Shown here piece by piece: positions 22,268 to 33,789 of a DNA stretch of 64,000 bases; the stretch's first letter is position 1; each line of letters starts with the position of its first letter. The stretch spans positions 10,104,001-10,168,000 of the forward strand of contig JAUCBN010000024.1 in the NCBI GenBank assembly GCA_035048815.1, written 5' to 3'. This DNA comes from Abelmoschus esculentus (taxonomy: Eukaryota > Streptophyta > Magnoliopsida > Malvales > Malvaceae). Under the pieces are notes generated by a model. That model was not told where the DNA came from, did not search any database, and saw only the letters and a program-made list of their open reading frames with translations. The translations under genes were made by a program, and so were the position numbers.

Positions 22268-22552
22268 TAATATAAATCTTAACGGATTAAGTGAGATCAG
22301 AATCATTTTAAATACTTTTGAGTACTGAATGAAAATTTAAAAATATATTTTTATAAAATAAATATATATTTTATTATTTTAAACAATTAATTTAATATTT
22401 TATTAATAAATCATTATTATCAACGTTTTATTTTAAAAATATTTTAAATATAATTAAAACATTGTATTTAAAAAAACAATGGACCATCACTAATTTATAA
22501 GATTCTAACTTGAAAACTTGTTAAAGCTATGATGATTCTGATTTAGAATTAG

Positions 22553-23117
22553 GGGGTAAAAAGTTGAGTCCAGCCTGGCTAGGTTCGATTTAGTTTGAAA
22601 ATAGTGTTATTGAGCTCAGTGCGGGTTTGGCGAGCTCAGAATTTTAGGTTCGGGTTCGGTTTAAAAAAAATATTGGGTTCGGCTCGGGCTCGAAGCTCGT
22701 AAGGTTCGGGTCGGGTCGGCTCGACCAAAAATAGACAGTTTTGTTATATTTTTATATAAAAGATAAGACCTCGTTAAAAACTCTTTTCGTAACCAACACT
22801 GAAAACAAAATTCAATATTGAGAAAGAGAAAAAAGTGTCCAATTTATTTTAATTTATTTATTTTTAATGAATTTCTCTTATTTTATTTTATTGCTTTTCT
22901 TTTGCTAAAGAGATTGTTTCTAGTGTACGTTTATAATATATATAATATAATTATTCCGAGCCTGTTCACGAGTTTTTTGAGTCGAGTTTACGTAGACTCG
23001 GCTCAACTCGTTAAGGTCTCGAACCAAACCCAAACCCGAATTAAGCTCACTCAAATCGAGCTTTAGCTGAGCCGAACCCGAATAGCTCGTAAACCGATCA
23101 AGCTCATTATCACCGAC
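22553..23117. repeat. CGAGTCGAG/GGCTCGGCTCG repeat element, copy 1
   Basis: Both ends are dense in GGTTCGGGTCGGG, GGCTCGAC and GAGCTC words. The middle is AT-rich and matches the element at 51632-52223 closely (AAAAGATAAGACCTCGTTAAAAACTC against AAAAGATAGGATATCGTTAAAAACTC). The left edge follows TTAGGGGGT and the right edge reads CAAGCTCATTATCACC. It is non-coding and of unknown class; shared structure in two places supports a mobile element. Confidence 0.65.
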
Positions 23118-23129
23118 TCACGTTATTCC

Positions 23130-23660
23130 CCATTGAGGATGACCTTGAATGAGATTAAGATTCCATTATGCAACTAATTTAATTAGTTTTTGTTTTTCTA
23201 AAATGTCAATTAAAGTAAATTAATCACAACTTTGTTTATGTATTATTATTTGATGCAATCTTAATAAAAAAAATCAAATTATACTAAAATTAAGTTAAAT
23301 TACCTTTTTAAGTATATTTTAAAATAAAAGTTAATTATTCAAAAAATTGAAAAATATATAATGGGCCATAAGTCATCTAACCCTATGTATAGAATTTTTT
23401 TTACAATAAAAGTATATAAAAAATTATCCTTTCCTTTATGCAATTTAAACCCTTAAACCTTAAAGAATACTCTCATTGTTTTCCCTCCTAAGTCCTGTGG
23501 AATCACTACACTTGACTGTGGCAATCATAAGAAAATAAAATATTAAAAAAAGAAGCTTATGGGTTAAGAAACATCATCTTCTCCAAACCCTAAAAAGCAA
23601 TAAAACAAAAAGAGAGAACAGGAACAGGAACAGGAACTTAATTAGTTTATAAATTAAATA
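23130..23660. other. Intergenic and distal promoter of Dof gene
   Basis: AT-rich DNA. A run of A-rich words with a short direct repeat GGAACAGGAACAGGAAC lies near 23620-23636. No gene. Confidence 0.4.
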
Positions 23661-23662
23661 TA

Positions 23663-23674
23663 CTATATATAAAG
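23663..23674 (+). promoter_or_regulatory. TATA box of Dof gene
   Basis: TATATATAAAGG at this position lies about 180 bases before the ATG at 23848. It is followed by a CT-rich leader that includes a long T run (23760-23777), typical of plant 5' UTRs. Confidence 0.65.
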
Positions 23675-23847
23675 GACATTCCTTTTAATTTGTTTTCTGC
23701 TTCCTTCTTTCATTTCCACCCACAGCTCTCTCCTTCTCTCCAACACTATTAATCTCTTTCTTTTTTTTTTTTTTTTGGTGTGATTCTCTCCGCCATTACT
23801 TATAATCTCACAAAACGAACCTAACCTTTACAAAAGGAAAATAAACC

Positions 23848-24981
23848 ATGGTTTTCACCTCCATCCCAGCTTATCTTGACGCACTCAACTGGCAACAAGT
23901 AAGAGTTTTCTTTTTGTTTGAATTTGAAAAACAAAATTCAAAAGATAAATATTCCTATGACTTTTGGTTTAGATTGTTGAATATACCAGGGATTTTATTT
24001 ACTTTGATTGTTGTTGTTTCTTTCTTTGCATTTTCGCAGAATCAAAATCATCAAGGTGGTGATGGTAGTGGCGTCAGCGCTCATCAGATTCCTCCTCCTC
24101 CACCACCAGCACCGGCTCAGCCTCATGGAGGAGGAGCAGGCTCGATTAGGCCAGGTTCTATGGCTGATCGAGCTCGATTGGCCAACGTACCGATGCCGGA
24201 AGCGGCATTAAAATGCCCAAGATGTGAATCCACCAACACCAAGTTTTGTTACTTCAACAACTACAGTCTCACACAGCCTCGACACTTTTGTAAGACTTGT
24301 AGAAGGTACTGGACTCGAGGGGGTGCCTTGAGAAATGTTCCGGTCGGAGGTGGATATCGTAGGAACAAAAGGAGTAAAGGAAGCAGCTCGAAATCGTCGG
24401 CCAGTGCTGGCGACCAGCAAACGGCTTCGGGTTCTTCGAGTACGATTTCTTCAAACAGTACCGGAAACACTGATATTTTAGGCCTCGGACATCAGGTTCG
24501 TCCACCGAGGTTTATGTCTCCTTTGCAACAACTTGCCGAATTCGGCGGCAGTGATTATATTGGGTTGAATTATGGGACAATGCCAGCTCCACCTCCACTC
24601 GGTGGAATGAGTGACTTAAGCTTTCAAATGGGAAACACTTTAGCCATCGGCGGGGGCGGTGCTACTCCCGGTAATTCTCTCTTGGCCATGGCTGGTTTGG
24701 ATCAATGGAGGCTGCAACAAGCGCCGCAATTTCCTTTCCTAACTGGTTTAGAAGATTCTTCCGGGATGTACCAATATGAAAGTGCAGCTGGTGTCGAACC
24801 ATCGGGCTATGGAGGTGAATCCGGTGGTTTTAGGCCTAAGACATCGAGCTCAATAGCAACCCAAATGGCTTCAGTGAAAAGGGAAGACAATGGTGATAAC
24901 AATCAGCAGGAACTCATCAATTTGTCAAGGCAATTTCTGGGTCTTCAAGGATATGATAATTACCGGGGTGGGACTGCATAG
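23848..24981 (+). CDS. Dof zinc-finger transcription factor, two exons, 330 aa
   Basis: Plant-specific DNA-binding regulator recognising AAAG sites in the nucleus. Exon 1 is 23848-23898 (MVFTSIPAYLDALNWQQ), the intron 23899-24039 (GTAAGA...TTTTCGCAG) and exon 2 24040-24981. The Dof finger spans residues ~74-125 with C76, C79, C101 and C104 in the exact C-x2-C-x21-C-x2-C spacing, and the downstream RRYWTRGGALRNVPVGGG block is intact. The N-terminal MVF-IPAYLD motif and the GSIRPGSMADRARLAN segment before the finger point to the DOF2.4/DOF3.6/DOF5.1 subgroup, linked in Arabidopsis to vascular and leaf development. The intron is a multiple of three without a stop, so the frame also reads through it; I prefer splicing because the motif before the donor matches relatives and the retained part is hydrophobic and Phe-rich. 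Confidence 0.94.
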   Translation: MVFTSIPAYLDALNWQQVRVFFLFEFEKQNSKDKYSYDFWFRLLNIPGILFTLIVVVSFFAFSQNQNHQGGDGSGVSAHQIPPPPPPAPAQPHGGGAGSIRPGSMADRARLANVPMPEAALKCPRCESTNTKFCYFNNYSLTQPRHFCKTCRRYWTRGGALRNVPVGGGYRRNKRSKGSSSKSSASAGDQQTASGSSSTISSNSTGNTDILGLGHQVRPPRFMSPLQQLAEFGGSDYIGLNYGTMPAPPPLGGMSDLSFQMGNTLAIGGGGATPGNSLLAMAGLDQWRLQQAPQFPFLTGLEDSSGMYQYESAAGVEPSGYGGESGGFRPKTSSSIATQMASVKREDNGDNNQQELINLSRQFLGLQGYDNYRGGTA

Positions 24982-24999
24982 CTTCAGACAAATTTACTT

Positions 25000-27900
25000 A
25001 CTTTCCAACTCCAAAATGATCAAACCCTAGGATTGGTAGGATGTCCCCCCTTTTTTTCTTTCATTAGAATTTGGTAGGGTTCAAGGTTTGAGTGAGTGCA
25101 TCAGTTCATGGAGCTTGTACCAGACTGATGATAAAGTTCTGAGCAAATATATTTCTGTTTAGAGTTCTATAATTCCACAATTAATCCCACTCCACTTGTT
25201 GATTTTCCTTAGATTAATGGTTTGAATTGGTTGATTTTGGATTTAAATTTGGGTCTATGACATTTATCCAAGCTGTTATTTTAAAGTTTTAGTATTGTCC
25301 GAAACTGTTATTATAAAAAATAACGGTCCACGTAACCATGATAAAACACCGACCGAAAACACGAGCGCAATCAATTTAAATCTCTATACTTCCCTTTCAT
25401 TCCCAAGTTAAAGGGTCTAAAGCTTTATAAGAGATAAGGTTAATGGTACAAGTCTACTGATATCCAAAGTGTTATTTTGCTCTTTTCGTAATAATATTTT
25501 TTCGTTGATAATTGATATAAAAAATAAATTATAAGATACAAGTTTTATATAATCTAAAATTCGAAATCTCTTTATATATCCTTATAGTTCGTATCAATAT
25601 TTTTCAAAAAGTAAAATCTCTTTATATATAGTGTACTATAATATATTTTTTAATGTTAATCGTAAAGAATTGTCTTTCCCTTTGTTTGACTGATTACATA
25701 AAGCACCATTTTTAGTTTACAATGCATCTGATGTTATTACAATCTACTTGTATTGTTTTGTTCCACAACCAACCATGCATGATCTATATTTCTGTGTTCT
25801 TATCTACTCTGGTAATGATAATATCTGGAAGAAGAAGATCACTGATAATTAGGTAAATGAAAAAAGTTAATCATCTTGTAATAATTTGAGAATCTACTTG
25901 TTTAACAAATGAAATCATAGGTCTGAGTAGATGACAAAACCAACATTTTAATTAGGTTTAGGAAATGGATTAATGTGTTTAAATTAATGTAAGAACAACA
26001 GTCTCAAAAGACTCCAAAATCTCACTCAAACCCATATAACCAGAAAATCAACATAGTAGTCTTAAATATATAGTATTAAAAAGACATTGGGAAGAAAACA
26101 CAAGGAAGAAAGGATGGGAATGGCTTTCGGACAAGAGAAGGGAATGTCTGACCCAATTCCAAAGATTGAGGCGCGTGTCTTAACATGAGACAAAGTACTG
26201 TGTTTGTCAGTATGTGGACCTGACTGCTGTGTCTTGGTCTTCGTGATTGGATCTTACATAGCACGCGCTTCATGGCTCCAGTGGTTTTTTATTTGAAAAA
26301 ATAAAATAAAATAATGTAATATTATTCATGCTTTTGTCATGTTTTCTTCCCATTTGTTCATATTACTGACAGAACAAACACTCTCACTCTTACACTGTTC
26401 CAGTTCCAGTGCTTTGGTTTGGCTTGACCTTGACTTCCCCATTTTTACCGAATATGGCTGAATCTGATAGCTTCGGCCTCAAGAATCGAATGTTTGGTTC
26501 ACGAATTTCATGAAAATGTTGATCGGCTCTTTGTTAAAAGTGGTAGATCTAGAAAGAAAACTACAAAATTATAGATTTATAGGGTTTCTTTTATACGAAA
26601 ATATCTAATATATTAATGGTAGACAATGAAGTTCTAGAGAGACGCAATAGAAGCAACTGTACAGACTCCTTAAAAAAGAGGTTCTAAAATTTTGATAATT
26701 TTTATTTATTAATTAATGTTAATCTTAAAATTTATATTCGTACATGACAGTACATTGGATGCTTGGGGTTAACCTCCTAGATAGTTCGTGGTAGTAGCTT
26801 TGGCCGTTTTTTGATTAATGAAGATGAATGCTTATTCAAAAAAATCTTAAAATTTATTGCAAAATTTTTGAAAACGCTCTTAAAACTAAATTATAATTTT
26901 TAAAACGTTATAATTATGTCTTAAATATGAAAATTGATTATAAAATTTTATTGATTATTTTTATTAATATTGCTTATGTAGAACTAGTGATTTTCTGGAC
27001 AGATGTAATAGAAACGATTGTACAAGGACCCCTAAAAAGGATAATTGCTTCTAAAACTCATATTTTTAGAACCAATAGAGATTATAGACAATTATTTTTA
27101 AGGCCTATATTTTAATAAATTGTACAGTACCTCAATCTTTGAACCGCCCTGACGATAGAAACAATTTTTTTCCACAAATGTATTAATTCTAAAATTCAAA
27201 AATCTTGTTTAAGTTTTAAAGATTTAGATATATGGATTTAGAATTTAGGATCGATCATACTAACAAAATATAGAATATAAATAAAATTGGGAAATTGGAC
27301 CCAACTCATGATTAGAAATAATGTCGGTCAGTCCAATGCACATAAACTACAAACATTAATGATATATATTATAGACTTAATCAGATGGCAATTAAACATT
27401 GAATCTACAACTACTAAGGCCCTTAATATAATATAAAGAGTGAGAGGGGAATCTGGAATTGGGTCATGGTGAAGGAAAGGAAATAGGAGAGAATGTTTGC
27501 TTTTGCAAGAACCAAGGCTGCTTACCAAGAACGAATAAAGCACATTCAAGACCGTCAAAGCTAAAGCCTTTGGTTGGTCGGTCGGTCAGACATCATCCTC
27601 GTTATCCTTAGTAATCAAAGGAAGACTAGACTGGAGTATTATAGTATTATTATTTTTAGTTTGATCCCGAAATTGTCGACATTGAAACTAACGTTAAGGA
27701 ACGGATGGAAGAATGAAAAAAGAAAAGACCATACAGGAAGTAGTAAGAGAGAAATGGCTTATCTTCCATGTCTGATGGGAGGACATGGAATTGTGTGCAG
27801 CTTTCACTTTTGGAGCATACGTTAAAACATGTAATGCCCTAAACGAGACAAGACGATCTGATTTGATCTCATCTGATGATCAGATCCAGCATCATCATAT

Positions 27901-28500
27901 GTTGTCCAAATTACTACAAGTATTGTACAAAGAGAGACTGAGATTCCAACTGGTTATTCTGAGTGATGTGGCTTGGTGTCTGTCACGTTCTCCCACATGT
28001 GCTCTCAATGCAATGATACACATGCATGCATGCATGCCCATGAAGTTTTAGATTCCCAAAGCGCCCCCACTTATTCACTCATTGCTCTCTGTTTCATGTT
28101 TTGCTACTTCTCTCTCTCTCGACCCCACCTAAAAATACCCATATTTATTCAGGCTTTGTTATACTGGCTTAGGGTTAGCTATCTGGTTTCATTAACAGTG
28201 AAATATATATATATATATATAATTATAACGTAGATTTAAATTATAAGACATATAAAGAGACATGATTAAGGTTTAATGATTTTTATCTTAATTAAATTTT
28301 CTAACTTTGAATCTTAAATGGTTAAATCTGTAATTTTTTAAACCTTAACTAAAACCTTTAATCTTAAATTTTAAATATTAAATCATAAACTCACTAATTT
28401 AAAGTGAGGACATAAAAAAAACATGATTAGAGAACACACAATTTACACCATGAACATGGATGTGATTCAAATTTAAATGCACTAAATCTAAATTTTGAAT
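25000..28500. other. Intergenic DNA downstream of Dof
   Basis: 3.5 kb without a supported gene. The first ~200 bases are probably the Dof 3' UTR. Weak open frames at 26076-26273, 26927-27115, 27328-27558 and 27574-28233 have no recognisable domains. The stretch 27460-28150 is less AT-rich and has a (TGCA)n-like ATGCATGCATGCATGC string at 28021-28036 and a (TA)n run at 28203-28220. A non-coding transcript is possible but not shown. Confidence 0.4.
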
Positions 28501-28507
28501 TTAAGGC

Positions 28508-29010
28508 ATAATTTACGGGTAAAAATCATCTACCTCGCTTACATGTCTCTATCCATGCCCCATATTAAAAAAATTTTAAAAATTAAATTTTAAACCTTAA
28601 CCCTTATTTTATATATCCTAAACCCTAACCCTTACAACCTAAAAATACAACCTACCCTAATTCCCTAAAGCCTAATCACAATCCCTAACAATAAACCCTA
28701 ATCTCTAATCCTTAAACCCTTTAATTCGAAGCGGGGTACAGATGGAGGCATGAGAAAGAGGTAGACGATTTCCACCCATAATTTACATGGTAAAAATCAT
28801 TTGCCTCTTTATGATGCATCCTCTCATGCATCCTTTGAAAATTTTCTAAAAAATTAAATTTTCAACCCTAACCCTTATTTTTTATATCCTAAACCTTAAA
28901 CCCCATATCCTACCCTAATTCCCTAAACCCTAATCATAACTAGATAATCTTTAACCCTAAACCCTCTAATTTAAAACATAGTTGATTCCCACCCTAATTC
29001 ACATGATAAC
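28508..29010. repeat. Tandem pair of CCCTAAA-rich repeats, ~270 bp each
   Basis: Two head-to-tail units share the same order of landmarks: AATTTAC-GGTAAAAATCAT, AAATTAAATTTT, AACCCTAACCCTTATTTT, CCTACCCTAATTCCCTAAA and finally AAAGGTAGACGATTTCCACC or its remnant. Units begin near 28510 and 28780. The interior is interstitial telomere-like (CCCTAA words) but not a clean array. A third, single unit lies at about 13066-13330. Confidence 0.65.
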
Positions 29011-29610
29011 TAATTATCGCTAAAGGTGATAATATCTTGATTGAGATTATGTTCAAATACAATTTAAAAATACCAAACTTCCCTAAAAGTTACTAAGTGA
29101 AAATAGTGTCATATCTCTTCTTGCGTAAACCGTGAGTATGTCCTTTTCCTTACCAAGGTAAAAGAACAAATCTTTATACTCAAATTTCAAACCAATGTTG
29201 TTAAGGGAACCTCTCTGGTTGCTGTCTCCATCACAAAATGGGGCATGGGGTGGCGGTTGCCTATTGCCTTTGCTTAGACAAGCCTTTGGTTATCTTCATT
29301 AATTTGATCTTTATCCCTCCATTTTTGTGGCTACCTTTGGAGTTTTCTTGGCCCCCAGTTGTCTTTTTTTTAGGTGAGTAGCATCCTAAGATGTCACCTT
29401 TTTAGCTGTCCCAAGAAAAACATGGATACGCTATGACCGGGTTGGCACTGCTAAAACACCAACATGCATCATTAGCTTACGTTGTTTTAGTCTTAGATGG
29501 ATATGCCAAATCTAGCTGAGAATTCTCTGCATTGATATGTTTTTTGTTTTTTTTTTATATATATATTATATGATTAAATTCGAGGATGAAAGCACGATTT
29601 GAGGTTCGAA
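29011..29610. other. Intergenic
   Basis: Less AT-rich between 29100 and 29520 but without a convincing reading frame or domain. Function unknown. Confidence 0.4.
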
Positions 29611-29611
29611 T

Positions 29612-30222
29612 TAGGGGTGTTTATCGAGCGAATCGATAGTGAGTTGGGAATTGCTCGACTCGTGCTCGTTAAAATTTTTTGTTACTCTACTTGACTCGTT
29701 GCTCGTTAAACTCTTTAAAATTGTGCTCGACTCATGCTCGTTAAAATATTTTGTTGTTCAACTTAACTCGTTAAGCTTACTAAAATAATTACCTTATTTT
29801 TAACTAAAAATAAAAGTTAATAATATTATATGAGACCTAATATTAAAATAAATTAACAAATTTAACCAAAAATATCAAAAGAGTATATAAAACACTTTAA
29901 AAGTCTAAATTCAAAAGTAATTAACAATCCATAAATACACCAAGTAACGTATTAAATTAAAATAATATTTCAAAAATTAATATTTATTATTTAGATTTAT
30001 TTTTGAATCAAAAAACTTTAAAGTAATTACTAAAATAATATTTTAAAAAATTAATGAATTGGTCGTGAACTTATCGAGTCGAGTTAGACTTTGCTTGATT
30101 CAACTCGTTAAGATATCGAGTCGAGTTCAAGTTTGAGCCGAGTTAACCCGAATCAAGTATTTATCGAGCTTTAACCGAGTCGAGTTCGAGTAGCTCACAA
30201 GTTATTCAACTCGTTAAGCACC
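29612..30222. repeat. CGAGTCGAG repeat element, copy 2
   Basis: It begins AGGGGTGTTTATCGAGCG and ends CTCGTTAAGCACCC, with GCTCGACTCGTGCTCG words at the left and CGAGTCGAGTTC words at the right around an AT-rich centre. The layout equals the elements at 22553, 33245 and 51632, but the AT-rich centre is different in sequence. Non-coding. Confidence 0.55.
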
Positions 30223-30229
30223 CAGTTAG

Positions 30230-31135
30230 GATAAAACATAAATATTTGAAAGTGATTAGAACAAATTTATAAATAAATTAAAATTTTAAAAAATTTAAAT
30301 AAGAGGACAAAAAATGGAATGAGAGCGATTATCTCTTTCTACCCGTTTGATTTTATCACTAATTAAATTTCGATCCGGGTCGAAAAAATTATATTTTTAA
30401 TATGTCTAAAAATCAAGCTTAATTTGATGTAAAAACATGGTATTTTGATACCCGATTATAAATATGTTTTTCTTAAAGTAATATGTTTTACTTTAGTAGT
30501 TATTTCGGTTGATTAAATCATTAATATTTTTAGAATGATGAATTTCTTTATTTTAAAATATTTATAACGTTTAATTAAATAATTATTCTTGTTATTATTA
30601 TTATTTTTTTACTTTTTACTTTTTATATTTTAAGTTAAGTTAAATCAAAGCATTTTCACAGCTTCTCTGAGAGTATGCCATACTCGTCACATCCTTACTC
30701 TACTTTAAGCACATTCTTGATTATTATTTATTATTTTCTAAAAATTTAAAATAATAAATTATTATTAATTATTTTTTGATTTAAAAAAAAATATTGATAC
30801 AGTAAAGTGACACGTCAATGTCTTAGCCGAGTCATGTTTTCATCCATAAATACATTATTTTAATTTAAAATAAAATATTAAGATAAAAATAGATGAAAAA
30901 GTAAAAGTTAAAATAATTATTTAATAAAAATATTAGGAGCATTTTTTAACATTATACTTAATTAATAGTAAAACTATCCTTCAACCTCTAAACAAATTAC
31001 TATTTGTCTCGCCCAATATTTTTTTTAAGTAAATTATATAAATAGTTACTATACTGTATAATTTATCAATCTTATAATATGGTGATTATTTATATAGTTT
31101 TCTTTTTTACTTCACTCGGTTTGTTTTATATATTT
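30230..31135. other. Intergenic, AT-rich
   Basis: No gene or clear repeat boundary. A short ATTATTATTATT run lies near 30590. Confidence 0.5.
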
Positions 31136-31139
31136 ATTT

Positions 31140-31290
31140 TGAACAAGTTAGAATAATTACAGTAGTATCTGTTCTAGAATATAATCTTCATCATTTGACA
31201 TTGATCGCTCAATCACTCTACCAACATCACTGATGCTCAAACCCGTGACCTCTATGAACAACAACCGTTCCTTTAATCACTCAAGTTAGA
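31140..31290 (-). mobile_element. tRNA-derived SINE-like fragment, second copy
   Basis: The minus strand carries TAACTTGAGTGATTAAAGG (A-box-like), then about 35 bases later GGTCACGGGTTTGAGCATC (B-box-like), followed by sequence matching 11016-11155. The spacing between the boxes is the same in both copies. Confidence 0.45.
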
Positions 31291-31720
31291 GGGCTCGTAC
31301 CGGTTTACTTTATATTTAATTGGCTTGTTTTGTCATCGATATTTTTGGGTAAAATGATTAAAGAAAAACTTACTTTCTTTTTTTAAAAAATAAGTGATTA
31401 AAATTTCAATGTATTGAAAGAAACTTTCAATTTCACTCATGTTTTTAAGTGCTTATTCATATTCAAATTAATATTTTAAATATTTTTATATTTACGATTC
31501 AAAAAAACAATGATTACCCTATCCAAAAAAATAATGTTTTAATAATTATAATTTTTATATTTTTCTGTATGTTATATTAATAACAATATCAATTGAATTA
31601 AATTTAATTAAGATATTATAATATATCGTATGTTATTAACAACAATATCAATTGTATTAAATTTAATTAAAATATTTCAATACATATCTTACATATAGTA
31701 AAATATAAAAAGATAAATAA

Positions 31721-33160
31721 TAAGAAAAGATGTCCTTACATGTTTTTGCATGCTTTTCTTCGAACATTTGCATTATCAGTGTCTGGTGGGAATTTCGTAT
31801 GTTATTTATTAGGAAAATTCTACGATGGGCGTTAAACACCGCTGAACATCGTTAACACCGTTGAATATTATTAAACTAATTAATAAAGACTAAAAAATTT
31901 AAGGACTTAACATATAATTATAAATTATTTATTAAATTATTTTTTATATATATTATTTTATTTTTTAAATAATTAAATAAAATACTAATTTAAATTAATT
32001 TTAAAAAATAAAAAATAACTCTAAACCCTAAAACAAAAATTCAAAACCAAAATCACTAAACATAAAACTCTAAACTCTAAATCTAAAACCTAAAATCAAA
32101 AACCCTAAAAATACTAAACCATAAACACTAAATCTAAACTCTAAAATCCTAGACCATAAAATAATCAAAACCATTATATCTATTTCTTAAACTAATTTTG
32201 GGTTTTAAGTTTAGGGTTTATACTTTTTAGAGTTTCAAAATTTCTATTTTACGGTTTATGTTACGATTATATTTTTAGATTTTATGGTTTATGGTTTTAT
32301 TGTTTTAGGTTTTAGAGTTTATGATTTAGTGTTTTGGATTTTAGTATTTAATGTTTAGTATTTTTAGTTTGAGTTTAGGGTTTTAGATCTAATATTTTTT
32401 AAAATTAAAACAATTTAAAAGAATTGTTTAAAAAATTAAAATAAAATATATATAATTTGTCTTAAATTTTATTTCAAATAATTCAAAATTATATGTTTAG
32501 TCCTTGAAGATTTTAATTTTTATTAATTAATTTAATAGTGTTCAGCGATGTTCATCATTAGTGGTGTTCAATAATGTTCGACACACGTGGTAGACTCATC
32601 TTATTTATTATCTGTACTTTGAGTATCAATTTTTCATTTATCACTTAAATATTTTTAGCATATAAAATATTACAATAAAATCTCGTAAAATAAAATAATA
32701 TCCTATAAAATTATTATTCGAATCTGTATCTTTACTCATTTAAAATATAATTTAAAATTATCATTTTCTCACGGTTTCCAACAAAATCAAATATAAAAAT
32801 TATTTCAATATTTATTATTTATCTTTTTATATTTATAACAGATATTAATTATTGATCGTCAATATTTTTTATTTTTATTTTTTAATAAGAAAAGATGTCT
32901 TTACATGTTTTTGCATGCTTTTCTTCAAACATTTGCATTATCAATGTCTGGTGGGAACTTGTACGTTATTTATTTTCCGTACTTTGAGTATCAATTTTTA
33001 TTTATCACTTAAATATTTTAAATATATAAAATATTATAATAAAATCTCGTAAAATAAAATAATACTTATAAAATTATTATTCAAATCTATATCTTTACTC
33101 ATTTAAAATATTACTTAAAGTTATCATTTTCTCACCCTTTCCAACGAAACAAATATAAAA
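31721..33160. repeat. Tandem duplication of ~280 bp, first unit split by a MITE
   Basis: Unit A (31721-31810 plus 32601-~32790) and unit B (32885-~33155) share TAAGAAAAGATGTC, CATGTTTTTGCATGC, CATTTGCATTATCA, GTGTCTGGTGGGAA and ACTTTGAGTATCAATTTTT in the same order with few changes. Unit A contains the element at 31811-32600; unit B shows the same site without it. No gene is seen in either unit. Confidence 0.85.
31811..32600. mobile_element. Palindromic MULE-like MITE with 9-bp target duplication
   Basis: A 790-base fold-back element. The left arm (GCGTTAAACACCGCTGAAC, then TATTATTAAACTAATTAAT) is mirrored in the right arm (ATTAATTAATTTAATAGTG, then GTTCAGCGATGTTC). TTATTTATT stands on both sides (31802-31810 and 32601-32609) and only once in the empty sister unit at about 32966. 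The centre is a mirror pair of CCCTAAA-like and TTTAGGG-like tracts. No coding capacity. It is a different family from the element at 17080, although both make 9-bp duplications. Confidence 0.85.
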
Positions 33161-33244
33161 TTTTTTGGATAGAAGGGAAATGAAAGAAAATGTGAAGGGG
33201 GAAAAATAGGATGCTAAAACATTTTTTTTGACTTAATGTCTCAC

Positions 33245-33787
33245 GTTTAGAGGTGTAAACAAGCTGAGTCGAGTTCGAGCAGTGTTAAGCTCGACTCGGC
33301 TCGTTAAGATTTCGAATTGAGTTCAAGGTTGAATATTTTAATCGAGTTTGAAAAATCTAAGTTCAACTCGGTTCATTAAGAACTCGAGTTGAGTTTTATC
33401 CTAGCCCAATCAAGTCAAGTATTGACCCCTTTGACAGTGTTAAACTCGAGTAACTCTTATCTATCACGTCTCATTTAAAGTCTTATGAAGAAAAACTTTG
33501 ATACACAAGTTATGTAAACTCAAGCTTGTTAATTTTAGGGTTTAGTGTGTTAATTTATGGTTTAAGACTTATGTTTAGGGTTTTAAGTTTAGAAATTTAA
33601 ATTTTAAATTATAAAATATATATTATTTCGAGCAGCTTGTGAGCTTTTTGAGCCGGGTATCAAGTAATTTCGTCCGGCTCGTTAAGAACTAGAGCCAAGT
33701 CCAATCAAGTCTAGCTTTGACGAGTTTTGACCGAGTCGAGTTTGTGTAACTCACGATCTGTCTAGTCTTATTTACAACCCTATTCAC
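33245..33787. repeat. CGAGTCGAG repeat element, copy 3
   Basis: It starts TAGAGGTGTAAACAAGC and ends TTATTTACAACCCTA, a terminal inverted repeat of about 14 bases with mismatches. Interior words include GAGTCGAGTTCGAGC, CTCGACTCGGCTCG and TTCGTCCGGCTCG around an AT-rich middle. Non-coding. Confidence 0.6.
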
Positions 33788-33789
33788 GT

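Noticed and set aside
23899..24039. Dof protein read without splicing as 377 residues
   Set aside because: Good donor and acceptor, conserved N-terminal motif directly before the donor, and Phe/Lys-rich filler in between; splicing is preferred, retention is kept only as a finding.
27574..28233. Overlapping frames of 83-88 codons
   Set aside because: No domain, no consistent start or splice structure; includes a simple ATGC repeat and a (TA)n run.
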